A DNA stretch of 64,000 bases from Romanomermis culicivorax. Taxonomy: Eukaryota > Nematoda > Enoplea > Mermithida > Mermithidae. The stretch is taken from assembly GCA_963922205.1 (NCBI GenBank), contig CAWUHX010000167.1, forward strand, positions 372,001 through 436,000, read 5' to 3'. Positions 15,301-22,579 of this stretch are shown one piece after another; position 1 is the first letter of the stretch, and every line of letters starts with the position of its first letter. A program made the translations under genes and the position numbers. The notes below the pieces were generated by a model, which saw only the letters and a program-made list of their open reading frames with translations, ran no database searches and was not told the origin of the DNA.

Positions 15301-18300
15301 ATAAAGCTGTGGTGAAACAATGAAATGACAATCGGGCAAATGTTGACAAAATAGCCAGAATCTGGAAGCACGTTCGGGTACTGTATTATAACACTTTTCC
15401 GTTGACCCTGTTTTACAACTCTGACTCTAAAAGGATGAAATGCGAACGATATTTAGGTTTTACAGAAAGCTACGATTTACCAACCCGATTTCATACAACT
15501 TTTATGCATTCTACTCATTGTTAACTTTTAGGAAAAATGTGTATGCATCATGCTTACCTGTCCATCATAGTTTTCCAGTCTTCCGAGTTTATCGTTCCAT
15601 AAGTATCGCTGAATATTGCTCTGCAAGCTAAACATTAGAAATTTACATAAATTTGTTAGATATCGAAAGAAGTAGTCACTCACATTTCAGTAAAAACAGA
15701 AACTTCAAATTGGTATATGAAATATCATGGACTTTCTAAGTTCAGTAGTGTCAAAAATCAAAAAATTTCGATAAAAAGCCATATTTGGTTCCCAAATCTA
15801 ACTCACTGTTATTGCAATTGGTCATGAACATCTTGTAAGTTAGGAATAATTTCTGGAAAACGGACACCGCTTTCTGCTTGCACAAAGCTTGCACCCTGGG
15901 CATAACGCAGGTGCCCAAGGCTTTCAAAGCCGTGCATACTCGACCCATATCATCCGTGAACGAATTGACGTACTGAGCCTTGGAATAGAATTTCAAATCG
16001 TCTATTGCGAAACCGAAATTTTTCGAACATTTGACGAATTGACCGTCTTGGCCGACTTCAGACCAACACTGACTGAAAAGAAATGAATTAACGTTGGAAA
16101 CTACAGTACGCCTTTCAGCCATTTAAGCAAAAGCTTTTTTTGACATCAGAAATATTACAGGAGACAAAATTATTGCTCAGTCTCAGTTTTTTAAATTTCT
16201 GACACCATCAACAATTCTCTTGCTCCGTGACTGATTTTAGTGCTCACTTATTTGATGTCAAATCCGTAAAACCTTGATCCGTGCACACATATTTGTCGTA
16301 CAATTCTTGCAAGACGTCGCTATTGGGGTTGGCGCAGTTCTTACTGTAACTTCGGGCGCATCTTTTGTACGTCCAGAAAATGTCGCACGTTCGATTGACC
16401 ATGAAACTTTGGAAATTAGACAAATATGAATCTAATTGTTGAAAGGAGCTGATCATTCCATTATATAGCGGCAAAATGCAATGGGTCAAATTATCGATGT
16501 TACTATCGTCGCATTCGGGGAATCTTTTTTGAATGTCTGAATGATAATCTTAGGATTTATAGTCTGTCTTTTTATAAAATGATCCCAAATTTAGAAAAAT
16601 GACAAAAATTACTACCGTCGTCATAACCGTTAACACAAAGCTTTTACTACTACTGTAGGCATTTTTACTTGAATACGTTCACAAATTTTCAGTCCTGTGG
16701 TCTAGCAGAAAATCGTAAAAATATGAAATGGTAATTGGTTCCTAGTTTCATCGTTTAAAAACATTTCAAGAAAAACAGAGTATATATATATTTTTATCTG
16801 ACGTCAGCATAGGCTACGGTAATTCTTGGAGAAAGAACTGTAAAATTGTGGAATTAATAGTAAATTAACCATAGTAAAAATGAATAACTAGTTTGCATAA
16901 GACCTACTTTCTATAGTCCATATTTCTCGAAAGGCCTTTCGGCTACAGAAATGATAAAAAATGATAAGAAACATCGGTGGTGCCATAGAAACACAAATTG
17001 AAGTTTTTCTTAGGTTGCTACAGACAACTTCTGAAAGCGTAAATATTTCTTAACGTCATGAAGGTGCATTTAAAAAAACTGCGTATCGTTATCTGAGTAC
17101 TGTAAAAAACTACTGTGAGCTAGAGATGGTGACTTCTGCACACTAAGTTCTCTCACATAAGACATTGGAAATGCAGATCTGCAAACCTGGGGCCTAAATG
17201 ACAGAGATTAGGACTAATCTGCGATTCACGTTTGAATTAAAATCGTCGATTATTGTTTGTGGTATGACAGAAAGTTGACTAGCCTTATCGGGATCAGAAA
17301 ATATCAAAATGAATTCAGTATTCTTATACTGCCCATACCAGAATTAAGTGTCGGATTAACCATATTCTTCAATTCAAATACACATTTTGTTGTATTGGGC
17401 CATGGATGTAGTCGACTTCATTGAGCGATTCTAGTAATTCTGATAATGAAAATGATTACCGAATTGTGTGAACTCTACTTCGTTTAAATACGATTGAAAT
17501 ATATAATGCAGTTTTTATTCTACGATATCGATTCCTTGTTTTCAATACCATCAGCATGATCGATAAAAATTCAACATGGAAGTTCGTTTCCAAAAATGAG
17601 AAATTTGTATTCCAGTCTTTTTTCTTATCCATTTGATGAAGCAATAAGAGCAAAATCATAAGAAAATACTGTGTACTTATTTTAATTCCGAGGGAAATGG
17701 CCTGAAATCAAACAAAATCAATCTGAACCTGATCAAAAATGACGTTAGAAAAAGTAACGGATGTTTGATAATTTCTTATCACAAACAAACTGGTGAGAAA
17801 AATCCAAAACTGTAAAAACTCCGACTACAACACGTTTAATCGTTGATAAGCTAATTCAGTATGAATCTTCCTTCTGTTATACGGGTGTGGATTAAACGTA
17901 AGTGGAGCGCCACAGAAAGACGGAAGTGAATGTGAATATCGTTCTTCGTTTTTATTATATTTCTTGATAGTAGTGCTGGCGTCCCTAATAAACCTTTACC
18001 CAGCCTTTACCCCTAAATTTACATATTACTTAGTGGATGCAGCCACATTCTTTTAATATTTGTTATTCTAAATTAGTACATTTGTTATTTAGGTTCGATA
18101 TTACAGAAGAGAGAAAAGCCCAGGGCCCAGGCGCCAACGCTTGCTGACGTCAAGCGACAGGAAGACCTACCTGCAAGTAAGTTTATTCCTGAGGAGGAAG
18201 CTTTCTCTTCTGGGAGACTACGAGGATCCCTTGTTCAAGGTAAGTTGACTTGTTGTTGTTGCCAGGTCTGGGGGACCGAACTGTTGCGCGATCTCCGAGG

Positions 18301-20361
18301 CTTAGCCAAGGAATTAGCTCCAACTAGTTCTGTCAGACAAAACTTATTCTTTCTTTGTCCCTAAGGAAAGACCTGCGCAACAAGTAATCCAGAATTAAAA
18401 CGTCGATTTGCTATCGAGGATCAGTTTCTTATATTCAATTAATTTAATAATCGGCCTTCTGACATTCGCGCCCAGCTCCAGTACAGATGTGCAGCTAGAC
18501 TCAAATCTTTTTTCTCACACCATTCTGCTTGCGTCACTATAGTTAAGAGCACTTACCACAGTAAACCATGGGCCGTCTCAAGAGCCATATTTTTCTCAGG
18601 CACATTTGGTTTCTCATTTCACATTCGTTGGAGTAGGTGGCACCATCATTTGCGCAAACGGTTTCCACTTGGTCAGGGCAGATGATCGTACACTGGCAAG
18701 ATCTGCTTGATTTACAGGTCTCGCCATACATACAGTATGTTCCGTTGACACACGATTCTGAAAATTTTCCATCGTTGCCGTTTACTGTTTGAAAATTCAG
18801 CACGTTTCATGTCACGCATTACAATCAGATGAATATTTCATAAATTTTCCAAACAAATTTCAAAAGATCTGTGAATTTCTCAACGAAGTTTTCAAATTAG
18901 CATCTACTGTTCCGAAACTATCAAAAGCATGCCGAATTTCTACAAATTTTGAATTTTTTTCGAGCATAAAGTTGGGCAGTACATACTGCACTGTAGAGAG
19001 AAAATTTTCTACCGATTTGGCAATCGGTGTACATGGTATTCAAGTTTCGACGACCGAATTCCTGAACGGCGGCGGCAACGTCACGACCGCATATAGCCTG
19101 CACGGCAGGATAGGAACAGCTCAAGGCGTCTGCGATGCTATTGCATTTTTGGTAGTTGTTGTTCTGAAAAATACTGTAGGATGTTCGACTTTGGGACAGT
19201 CAACAAATTTTGTAGTACTACAGCGCTCAAGAAGAGGATCATCATCGATTGATGAAAATCACATTTTAGGAGTTCAAGGACATATCGTTTTTTAGATCTA
19301 CTATACTCTTTCGTCATTGTTTGTATGATTATGTTGACGGTGGAAGATTGTACCACGACGAGATCTTTCAATTGATACCAAACATGCAAACTTTGAATGA
19401 AACTTGAGGGAAGTCTGCCCACTTAGGACACAACAAAACTTGCAGGCTCAAGATTGCTGTAGCAAATTCACAGATAGTCATATCTCCCAATTAGTAACTT
19501 TGCATCATACTATAACGTTGTGGTACAAAAGGTCTTGAGCTAGAAGCGAACATCGTTTCATTTGGACGCTGGGTGATTGTATCATGGACGTCAAACAGGA
19601 ACTTTTCGAATAAAAAAAACTTTGACGTTCGCAGAAGTAACCGGCTGTCGAAACGACGCTGAAAATTTGGTCGGCGTTGAAACATGTCGCGTTTTTTGGT
19701 TTTAGGCAAATCTGAAAAACAGTTGATTGCTTTGATCGGCGAATAAATTTTGGAGATACGGCGGAAACACTCACTGCAAAATTAGCATAATTATTGCAAA
19801 ATTTGTCGATCCAAGTGACGTTTATGGGCGGCACTGGAGTCGGTAAAGGCCATTTCATAGTCAAACTATTTAGCATGTCAGTAATAGGCTGCGCGCATGA
19901 TTTGAGATTTTTTAAGTCGCCGATGGAGCAAGTTTGGCCTGAGAAAAGCACGAAAAAGAAAATGAAAAGTTAGTTGAAGTACTGCAATGGTACTTGATAC
20001 TTGAGAGGTCAATCTTTTCTGTTGTTCTAGTCATATCCCTCTATCCATTAGTTTTCCAATGTGACTTTATTTTCATGCGATTATTAGCTTTTTTAGATGT
20101 TTTAGATTTACGTTTTTTGAATTTTTTTGATTTACCAAAATATGCGTTATTTGTTTGCCACTGGTTCAGAGATGTATGGCAGACGTTAACTCTAAGACAA
20201 TCCTGATGTGCGAGTTTCGATTTGTTCAACATTTTGAAGACCTGTTGCATGTAACATGTCGAAAAACGGAAATAGAGCTCACCTGCAACTGACGGAAAAT
20301 TGTACAATATTGCTAACAATGAAGCCAAGATCTTTTTAATTTCGAAGGCACACATAATCAT
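214..20361 (-). CDS. Secreted modular DUF19 / Kazal / EGF / C-type lectin protein (20-exon model, runs off window)
   Basis: One spliced gene read from 20361 down to the window edge. Exons: 20283-20361, 19775-19938, 19511-19711, 19013-19163, 18557-18757, 16248-16536, 15807-16072, 14139-14229 (tentative), 11445-11689, 9095-9256, 8844-9036, 8475-8692, 8013-8156, 7482-7662, 7290-7426, 5842-6198, 5510-5737, 5281-5446, 671-888, 214-370. All introns are GT-AG and every junction keeps phase, giving about 1,280 residues in the window without a stop. Order: signal peptide, 12-Cys DUF19-like module, follistatin/Kazal domain, second 12-Cys module, linker, two EGF, C-type lectin domain, linker, eleven EGF, half of a second lectin domain. 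I infer an extracellular or matrix adhesion or recognition protein. The lectin QPD motif predicts galactose-type sugar binding. I recognise no named orthologue. The 3' end lies outside the window, so a membrane anchor cannot be excluded. Confidence 0.85.
671..888 (-). CDS. Exon 19: EGF-like repeats
   Basis: Continues the calcium-binding type EGF (RMPCGSAATC, FYCMC), then a second EGF (CPPGYCKNGGTC, YKCACPAEFSGSQC). The acceptor CATTTTCAG and the phase-2 join to exon 18 across a 4.4 kb intron fit exactly: NECL-R-MPC. The donor is GTAAGC. Confidence 0.87.
3014..3215. mobile_element. 202-bp MITE with 18-bp perfect terminal inverted repeats
   Basis: CATTTTGAAATGATCAAT at 3014-3031 is the exact reverse complement of 3198-3215. 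The interior is non-coding and there is no clear target duplication. Size and perfect ends suggest a recent non-autonomous DNA transposon of unknown superfamily. Confidence 0.7.
3938..4920 (+). pseudogene. Broken coding remnant, possibly Polinton/adintovirus capsid-like
   Basis: Three consecutive plus-strand ORFs (3938-4243, 4430-4714, 4666-4920) have protein-like composition and are separated by stops and frame changes. The first ends with a run of the type LFVYLMWDGEIEID. It resembles, from memory, the C-terminal end of capsid-like proteins of Polinton/adintovirus elements and the related C. elegans F54H12.2 family. That resemblance is weak. The remnant lies antisense in an intron of the modular gene. 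It could equally be a decayed host gene copy. Confidence 0.3.
5281..5446 (-). CDS. Exon 18: EGF-like repeats, start of a calcium-binding type EGF
   Basis: Completes the previous EGF (YGGPTC) and encodes CSPNPCANNGSC...CRCLDGWIGSLC. It then begins DIDTNECL, the D-x-D-x-N-E-C start typical of calcium-binding EGF domains. Acceptor TTCTGTAG, donor GTAAGC, phase 2. Confidence 0.88.
5510..5737 (-). CDS. Exon 17: EGF-like repeats
   Basis: Begins GNFCE, completing the previous EGF, then CNNNLCQNGATC...CLCPSGYAGRYC and CQSNPCQNGGTC...CRCASG. Acceptor TCTCAAG, donor GTTAGC. The 104-nt intron upstream contains a run of short triplet-like repeats. Confidence 0.88.
5842..6198 (-). CDS. Exon 16: EGF-like repeats
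   Basis: Opens with GYTGALCQ, finishing the EGF begun in exon 15. It then carries repeats with CNPCQNGGTC, CSSAPCQNGGSC and CSSTPCRNGGRC. It ends at SYTG in phase 1 with donor GTAATG. The junction lies inside the last EGF repeat. Confidence 0.9.
7290..7662 (-). CDS. Exons 14-15: EGF-like repeats
   Basis: Exon 7482-7662 carries one EGF (CDTNPCQNGGTC, CLCKPGYTDQYC) and the start of the next (CNTSPCQNGGTC). After a 55-nt intron (7427-7481), exon 7290-7426 completes it (CACTSGFSGLLC) and begins a third (GPCQNGARC, YQCNC). The acceptor CCTCCAG at 7427 gives canonical EGF spacing. An upstream AG at 7454 would also be in frame but would leave a 28-nt intron and a long loop. Confidence 0.82.
7840..7945. 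mobile_element. Short MITE, family B copy 1
   Basis: Ends CAACCTGCG ... CGCAGGTTTATCAT form imperfect inverted repeats around CTCGAGTTGACTATAG. Related sequences occur at 14860-14970 and 22065-22163. Lies in the intron between exons 13 and 14. Confidence 0.55.
8013..8156 (-). CDS. Exon 13: linker, no cysteine
   Basis: About 48 residues without cysteine (ALGPVSSEELKLPLLQ) link the lectin domain to the EGF array. The acceptor CTCCTAG makes a GAA codon with the preceding phase-1 G. The donor GTATGT is strong. An imperfect palindrome TTAACGTGCTGCACGTTAA lies within the coding sequence. Confidence 0.75.
8475..9036 (-). CDS. Exons 11-12: complete C-type lectin domain (QPD, galactose type)
   Basis: Exon 8844-9036 gives the N-terminal half (CPSGWTLNSNNCYY, LLASVHSDSERDLI). 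Exon 8475-8692 gives the second half (WLGTRHDGDNWRW, GQPD, RCALQ, WNTVDC, GYICK). The split codon TG|G makes SQW. QPD is the known galactose-type calcium/sugar motif. The usual WND is WNT here, so calcium binding may be altered. The exon boundary inside the domain is at the same place as in exon 20, which supports repeated lectin units in the gene. Confidence 0.88.
9095..9256 (-). CDS. Exon 10: EGF-like domain with long third loop
   Basis: It codes for LCNKDTCQNNGTC, then an unusually long Cys3-Cys4 loop (about 26 residues), then CQCPQATTGRRC. Acceptor CTTTCAG, donor GTAAAA. The phase 1 joins to both neighbours fit. It directly precedes the lectin exons after a 58-nt intron. Confidence 0.82.
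9257..11444. other. 2.2 kb intron of the modular gene
   Basis: AT-rich, with no ORF of note. It contains the hAT-like element at 10513-10949. Nothing else is recognisable. Confidence 0.6.
10513..10949. mobile_element. Non-autonomous hAT-like element
   Basis: Left end CAAGGCCGGTTTGCACCAA and right end TTAGTGCAAGCCGGCCCTG are inverted repeats with few mismatches. A CAGGG-type end is typical of hAT elements. The 437-bp interior has no transposase. No clear 8-bp target duplication was found. Confidence 0.6.
11445..11689 (-). CDS. Exon 9: linker plus EGF-like domain
   Basis: The first 40 or so residues are a linker (NKTVNGIYS...). They are followed by a complete EGF-like domain with spacing C-x4-C-x5-C-x8-C-x-C-x8-C (ACVSSPC, STC, FCQC, NC). 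Acceptor is TTTTTAG, donor GTGAGT, ending in phase 1. Confidence 0.85.
12012..13530. mobile_element. Fold-back element with minisatellite arms
   Basis: Two arms of about 550-600 bp (12012-12600 and 12915-13530) are inverted copies. The outer part of each is a 15-16 bp minisatellite of the GAGCGATTCCCAAGT / GAGCGAATTCCCAATT type. The inner part is T- or A-rich with matching TGCTCATGAAACAAC blocks. About 300 bp of T-rich DNA form the centre. Long inverted arms made of short direct repeats are the hallmark of FB-like fold-back transposons. The ORFs at 12299-12571 (plus) and 12981-13202 (minus) are the same low-complexity sequence read from the two arms. It lies in the intron between exons 8 and 9. 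Confidence 0.75.
14139..14229 (-). CDS. Exon 8 (tentative): Ser/Thr-rich linker
   Basis: The last DUF19 exon ends in phase 1, while the first EGF exon needs phase 2 at its acceptor, so at least one exon must lie between. This 91-nt stretch has a TTTTTATAG acceptor and a GTATCC donor. It is open in the required frame and has exactly the needed phases (1 in, 2 out). It codes for an S/T/Q-rich linker with no cysteine. The donor is weak and other candidates are possible. Confidence 0.45.
14345..14566 (+). CDS. Orphan ORF, possible terminal exon
   Basis: A 73-residue plus-strand ORF has normal amino-acid composition (WIVGAAIERIDYFDGQ, YGYVYVEDAPRKKFKKYL) and ends in TGA. A CTTACGTAG acceptor-like site precedes it. 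I see no partner exon and do not recognise the family. It lies antisense within the modular gene and could be a gene fragment. Confidence 0.25.
   Translation: MSFETLRSNEILRIFETSRVDEDERWIVGAAIERIDYFDGQIDVPVYGYVYVEDAPRKKFKKYLNNFKVPMRL
14678..14815. repeat. Two adjoining tandem repeats
   Basis: Three copies of the 15-bp ACATTCAGATTAGTG run directly into three copies of a unit of about 40 bp beginning ATTAGTGTCAAATTCAG. They share the ATTAGTG core, so the longer unit probably grew from the shorter. Confidence 0.85.
14860..14970. mobile_element. Short MITE, family B copy 2
   Basis: Has the same layout as 7840-7945: an AACCTG-like left end, a CTCTAGTTGACTGTAG centre and a GATGCAGGTTTAT right end. 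More diverged. Intronic. Confidence 0.45.
15807..16536 (-). CDS. Exons 6-7: second 12-cysteine DUF19-like module
   Basis: Exons 16248-16536 and 15807-16072 join in phase 2. They again give twelve cysteines, in an order matching the first module: a C-rich first half (TC, RC, NC, VC), then QCW, VKC, and a terminal CTALKALGTC...LC...NC. The repeated arrangement suggests internal duplication of one module around the Kazal exon. An intron of about 175 nt separates the two exons. Confidence 0.72.
16558..16784. mobile_element. Mariner-like MITE, family A
   Basis: Starts TATAGTCTGTCTTTTTATAAAATG and ends CATTTCAAGAAAAACAGAGTATA. It is the same family as the copies near 22341, 33378, 56647, 56893 and 63381. 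The family's ends TATAGTCTG...CAGACTATA and TA flanks suggest a Tc1/mariner-type MITE. Confidence 0.7.
17890..18382 (+). mobile_element. Diverged solo LTR related to the Gypsy element at 34 kb
   Basis: It is collinear with the 611-bp LTRs over most of its length. Shared blocks include GGAGCGCCACAGAAAGAC, TGCTGGCGTCCC, AAGTAAGTTTATYCCTGAGG, GGTCTGGGG and AAGGAAAGACCTGC. It ends ...CAACA like the full element. The left end (possibly TG at 17875) is less certain and no target duplication is visible. No internal retrotransposon sequence adjoins it, so it is a solo LTR. It sits in the intron between exons 5 and 6 of the modular gene, in the opposite orientation. Confidence 0.8.
18557..18757 (-). 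CDS. Exon 5: follistatin-like / Kazal domain
   Basis: An EGF-like half with Cys spacing CVNGTYC...GETC precedes a Kazal core CPDQ...VCANDGATYSNEC. That core is the classic C...VCGxDGxTYxNxC signature with A in place of G. Such domains inhibit serine proteases or bind growth factors in agrin and follistatin. Here it sits between two DUF19-like modules. Phase 1 at both ends makes it a shuffling-ready symmetrical exon. The donor is a strong GTAAGT. Confidence 0.85.
19013..19938 (-). CDS. Exons 2-4: first 12-cysteine DUF19-like module
   Basis: Exons 19775-19938, 19511-19711 and 19013-19163 join in phases 1-0-0-1. The module holds twelve cysteines, ending in an ADALSC...AICG...DC pattern. DUF19 (T20D4.11-like) is known as an extracellular module with twelve conserved cysteines, mostly in nematodes. 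Assignment rests on cysteine count and arrangement, not on a profile search. For the last exon I chose the donor GTAGAA at 19012 over a stronger GTATGT at 18986, because only the former gives the phase needed by the Kazal exon. Confidence 0.72.
20283..20361 (-). CDS. Exon 1: signal peptide
   Basis: Starts at ATG 20361-20359. Codes for a charged start (EIKK), a hydrophobic stretch (ILASLLAILYNF) and a likely cleavage after SVA. It ends in phase 1 at a GTGAGC donor. Joining to exon 2 gives SVA-GQTC, the expected mature start. The sequence TTTCTAG lies about 10 nt upstream of the ATG. It could be a 5'UTR acceptor or a trans-splice acceptor. Confidence 0.8.
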
Positions 20362-20370
20362 TTTCCACAA

Positions 20371-21678
20371 ACTAGAAATTGATCAGTTTTTCGTGTATGT
20401 ACGTGTATCTACATAATATCTCGAATAAAACTTGAAATAATTAAAGAGCAATCGAACTTCGATCGTTACGATGCGTAACCTCTCAATCGCCACGAAATCC
20501 AGCCAACTATAAATAAATGATCCATTGTTGCCTTTCCATCGACGTTTTCTCGCTTTCGTTTGTTGACTGGAGACTCCGGGGCAACGAAAGACCATTTTGG
20601 AAGCGCATCGGAAAAAAAGTTCCCTGCTTTCTCCAGAGAGCATGTTCTAGTTTCGCTCTGTTGCGAAAAAACTATTGTTAGCATAATACTTTTTGATAAT
20701 GGGAACTTTGATGAACGACAAGAGCTGCGCAGGCTACATGAAATATTCATGGATCTGCAACAACTTGATTCAAGGCACATTTTCTGAGAGATTTGACCTT
20801 GTATCATATTAAGTCGAGTAATTTTATACGATGAGTGCTTTTCCATGGATACATGCAACTACACTACAGTACCTCGAAGTTTGACATGTTTATATTTTTT
20901 GATATTTATCGATCTGTATAGGCTTCGAGATGTAACAGCGTAGGATTACGTAAAAAAATTTTTCTAATCTCGTACTTTACGCTTCCTACGAAATTTTAAG
21001 GTGTCAAAAACCGTAACTTATTATTCGAGACACCATCTTTACCATGAGATAATGGCCGAATTATTTCTTAAATTTCGTAGTCTTCAAGTCGAAGATATTG
21101 TGTTAAGTTTCATTCAGATTTACATACCATTTTGGGGTAAGTGAAAAACTACATGCTTTCTAAACTTGCGAAACAGTATACATTTTTAGCCATTTAAAAA
21201 TTCCCGGGTTACGGTTAGAGGCTGTAATTGAAACAAAAATACGAAAACGGGCAGTTTTGCTTGACGGATTAATGTAGAGGTGAACAGGTACTATCCAAAT
21301 TGATATTTAGCGCAAATCTCTAATACATTTTGAGATCAAATTTAAAAAAAATATTCATTGAGAGGTAACGTTTTCCATCGAGCGTCCGTGTGTAATGGAT
21401 ATATTAATGATTTTTTCAAGGTGGGTGGCATCTTGATTTTTTAAGTTATAATTATGGAGCGAAATATTCTAAGTCATCTTGATGTTAATGATACCGGAAT
21501 GATTTTCCGGTACGACCATTGAATGTTATGATATGATAAAATCGGAATAGTTTCAGTCAGGTTCCGAATTGGTGCTAAAGCACTGTTTTACAGAAAAATG
21601 CATTCCCCCGACTGCCCCATATTTTATCGGGTGATATATTTTGCATAGGCTATAAAATCAATTATTTTCCAGCTTTCA
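20371..21678. other. Intergenic stretch between the modular gene and the neuropeptide gene
   Basis: AT-rich with no convincing exon. It should hold the promoter of the modular gene and the 3' side of the neuropeptide gene. I cannot point to a defined promoter element. Confidence 0.5.
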
Positions 21679-21909
21679 TCAATGTCTCTTGCGTCCGAAT
21701 CTGAGCGGGGCAATGTCCGGTTTTGTCATTTCTTTCGGCGGGGCTCTCTCGTGGCGCACAAGTTGTAGCTCATCACCATCGGCGAACGAATCATCTACCA
21801 CTTGGCGAAGTTCAGCAGCCGATGCCACCTCACCGCTCGGATAGGACGCCGCGAAATCGAAAAACACCGTCATAATGGACAGAATGGACAAAAATCGTAA
21901 AAAATTCAT
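21679..21909 (-). CDS. RFamide (FLP-like) neuropeptide precursor
   Basis: A 76-residue single-exon ORF from a true ATG (21909-21907) to tandem TGA stops. The N-terminus is a signal peptide (MNFLRFLSILSIMTVFF, cleavage near AASYPSG). The C-terminus is KPDIAPLRFG followed by RKR and H. The Gly plus tribasic site is the standard signal for cleavage and C-terminal amidation, giving an ...APLRF-amide. The nearest upstream basic residue is the Arg of VRHER, so the peptide may be 16 residues (APPKEMT...) or shorter if cut at Lys. The PLRF ending and one peptide per precursor recall nematode FLP-21 (ends PRPLRF-amide) and short neuropeptide F. Orthology is unproven. Confidence 0.8.
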   Translation of the reverse strand: MNFLRFLSILSIMTVFFDFAASYPSGEVASAAELRQVVDDSFADGDELQLVRHERAPPKEMTKPDIAPLRFGRKRH

Positions 21910-22064
21910 GCTCGACGTTTTCCTATAAGATGTTATGATATGTCATTATCGAATCATCATGCTAAACTAAGCACATTGTCACTGCAAGAGATATCCTTCA
22001 TTTTTCCATTGTACTTTATTTTTTCCAAATGAACCTTGGAAGAAAGAAAAAAATATTCATGCAA

Positions 22065-22163
22065 ATGATAAACAACCTGGGTACACGATTGACGGGGGCA
22101 TTCTGGACTACAATTTGTAATAAGAAAATTCAAGCCTGAGATTCATGGTTATCACCTGCCCAC
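22065..22163. mobile_element. Short MITE, family B copy 3
   Basis: ATGATAAACAACCTGGGTA at the left and GGTTATCACCTGCCCAC at the right match the ends of the copies at 7840 and 14860. The middle is diverged. Confidence 0.4.
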
Positions 22164-22340
22164 GGATTAGTTTGCATCATTTTGCATTGCGAAAAAATGA
22201 AGAGTATAGAACGCTATTGAGTGGTTTCAAATGTAGAGGTTTTTCCGCGGAATCAGTCGCCTTCAGAAGGATTTGGCAAAAATGTTGTATTCATATATAG
22301 TCAAAGTATCCTTAGTTTGGTTGACGTCGGCATTTAAAAC

Positions 22341-22575
22341 TATAGTCTGCTTTTTATGAAATGCTTGCTAACCGAAAAATGGAAAAAATTGGCACAGTCG
22401 TCAAAACTGCTCACAGAGAGCTTTTTTGGTAAACTTTTTTACTAAAAAAACTGAGAGGTTTTTTGAGCGAGCCCACATATGCGTGACATATGTTTTGCAG
22501 AAAGTCATAAAAATACGAAAAAGTACCTGCTCTCCACTGTCATCATTTACAAACATTCCAAGGAAAACAGACTAC
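22341..22575. mobile_element. Mariner-like MITE, family A
   Basis: TATAGTCTGCTTTTTATGAAATGC at the left and CATTCCAAGGAAAACAGACTAC at the right. The interior keeps the family's CGTCAAAACTG...GAGCTTTT block. Confidence 0.65.
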
Positions 22576-22579
22576 AAAC

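Noticed and set aside
11690..15806. Direct splice from the exon ending at 15807 to the exon beginning at 11689
   Set aside because: Phases are 1 and 2 and do not fit. An intermediate exon is required; 14139-14229 is offered as a tentative one.
18987..19012. Stronger donor GTATGT for exon 4
   Set aside because: Using it would put the Kazal exon out of frame. The weaker GTAGAA at 19012 keeps the Kazal frame.
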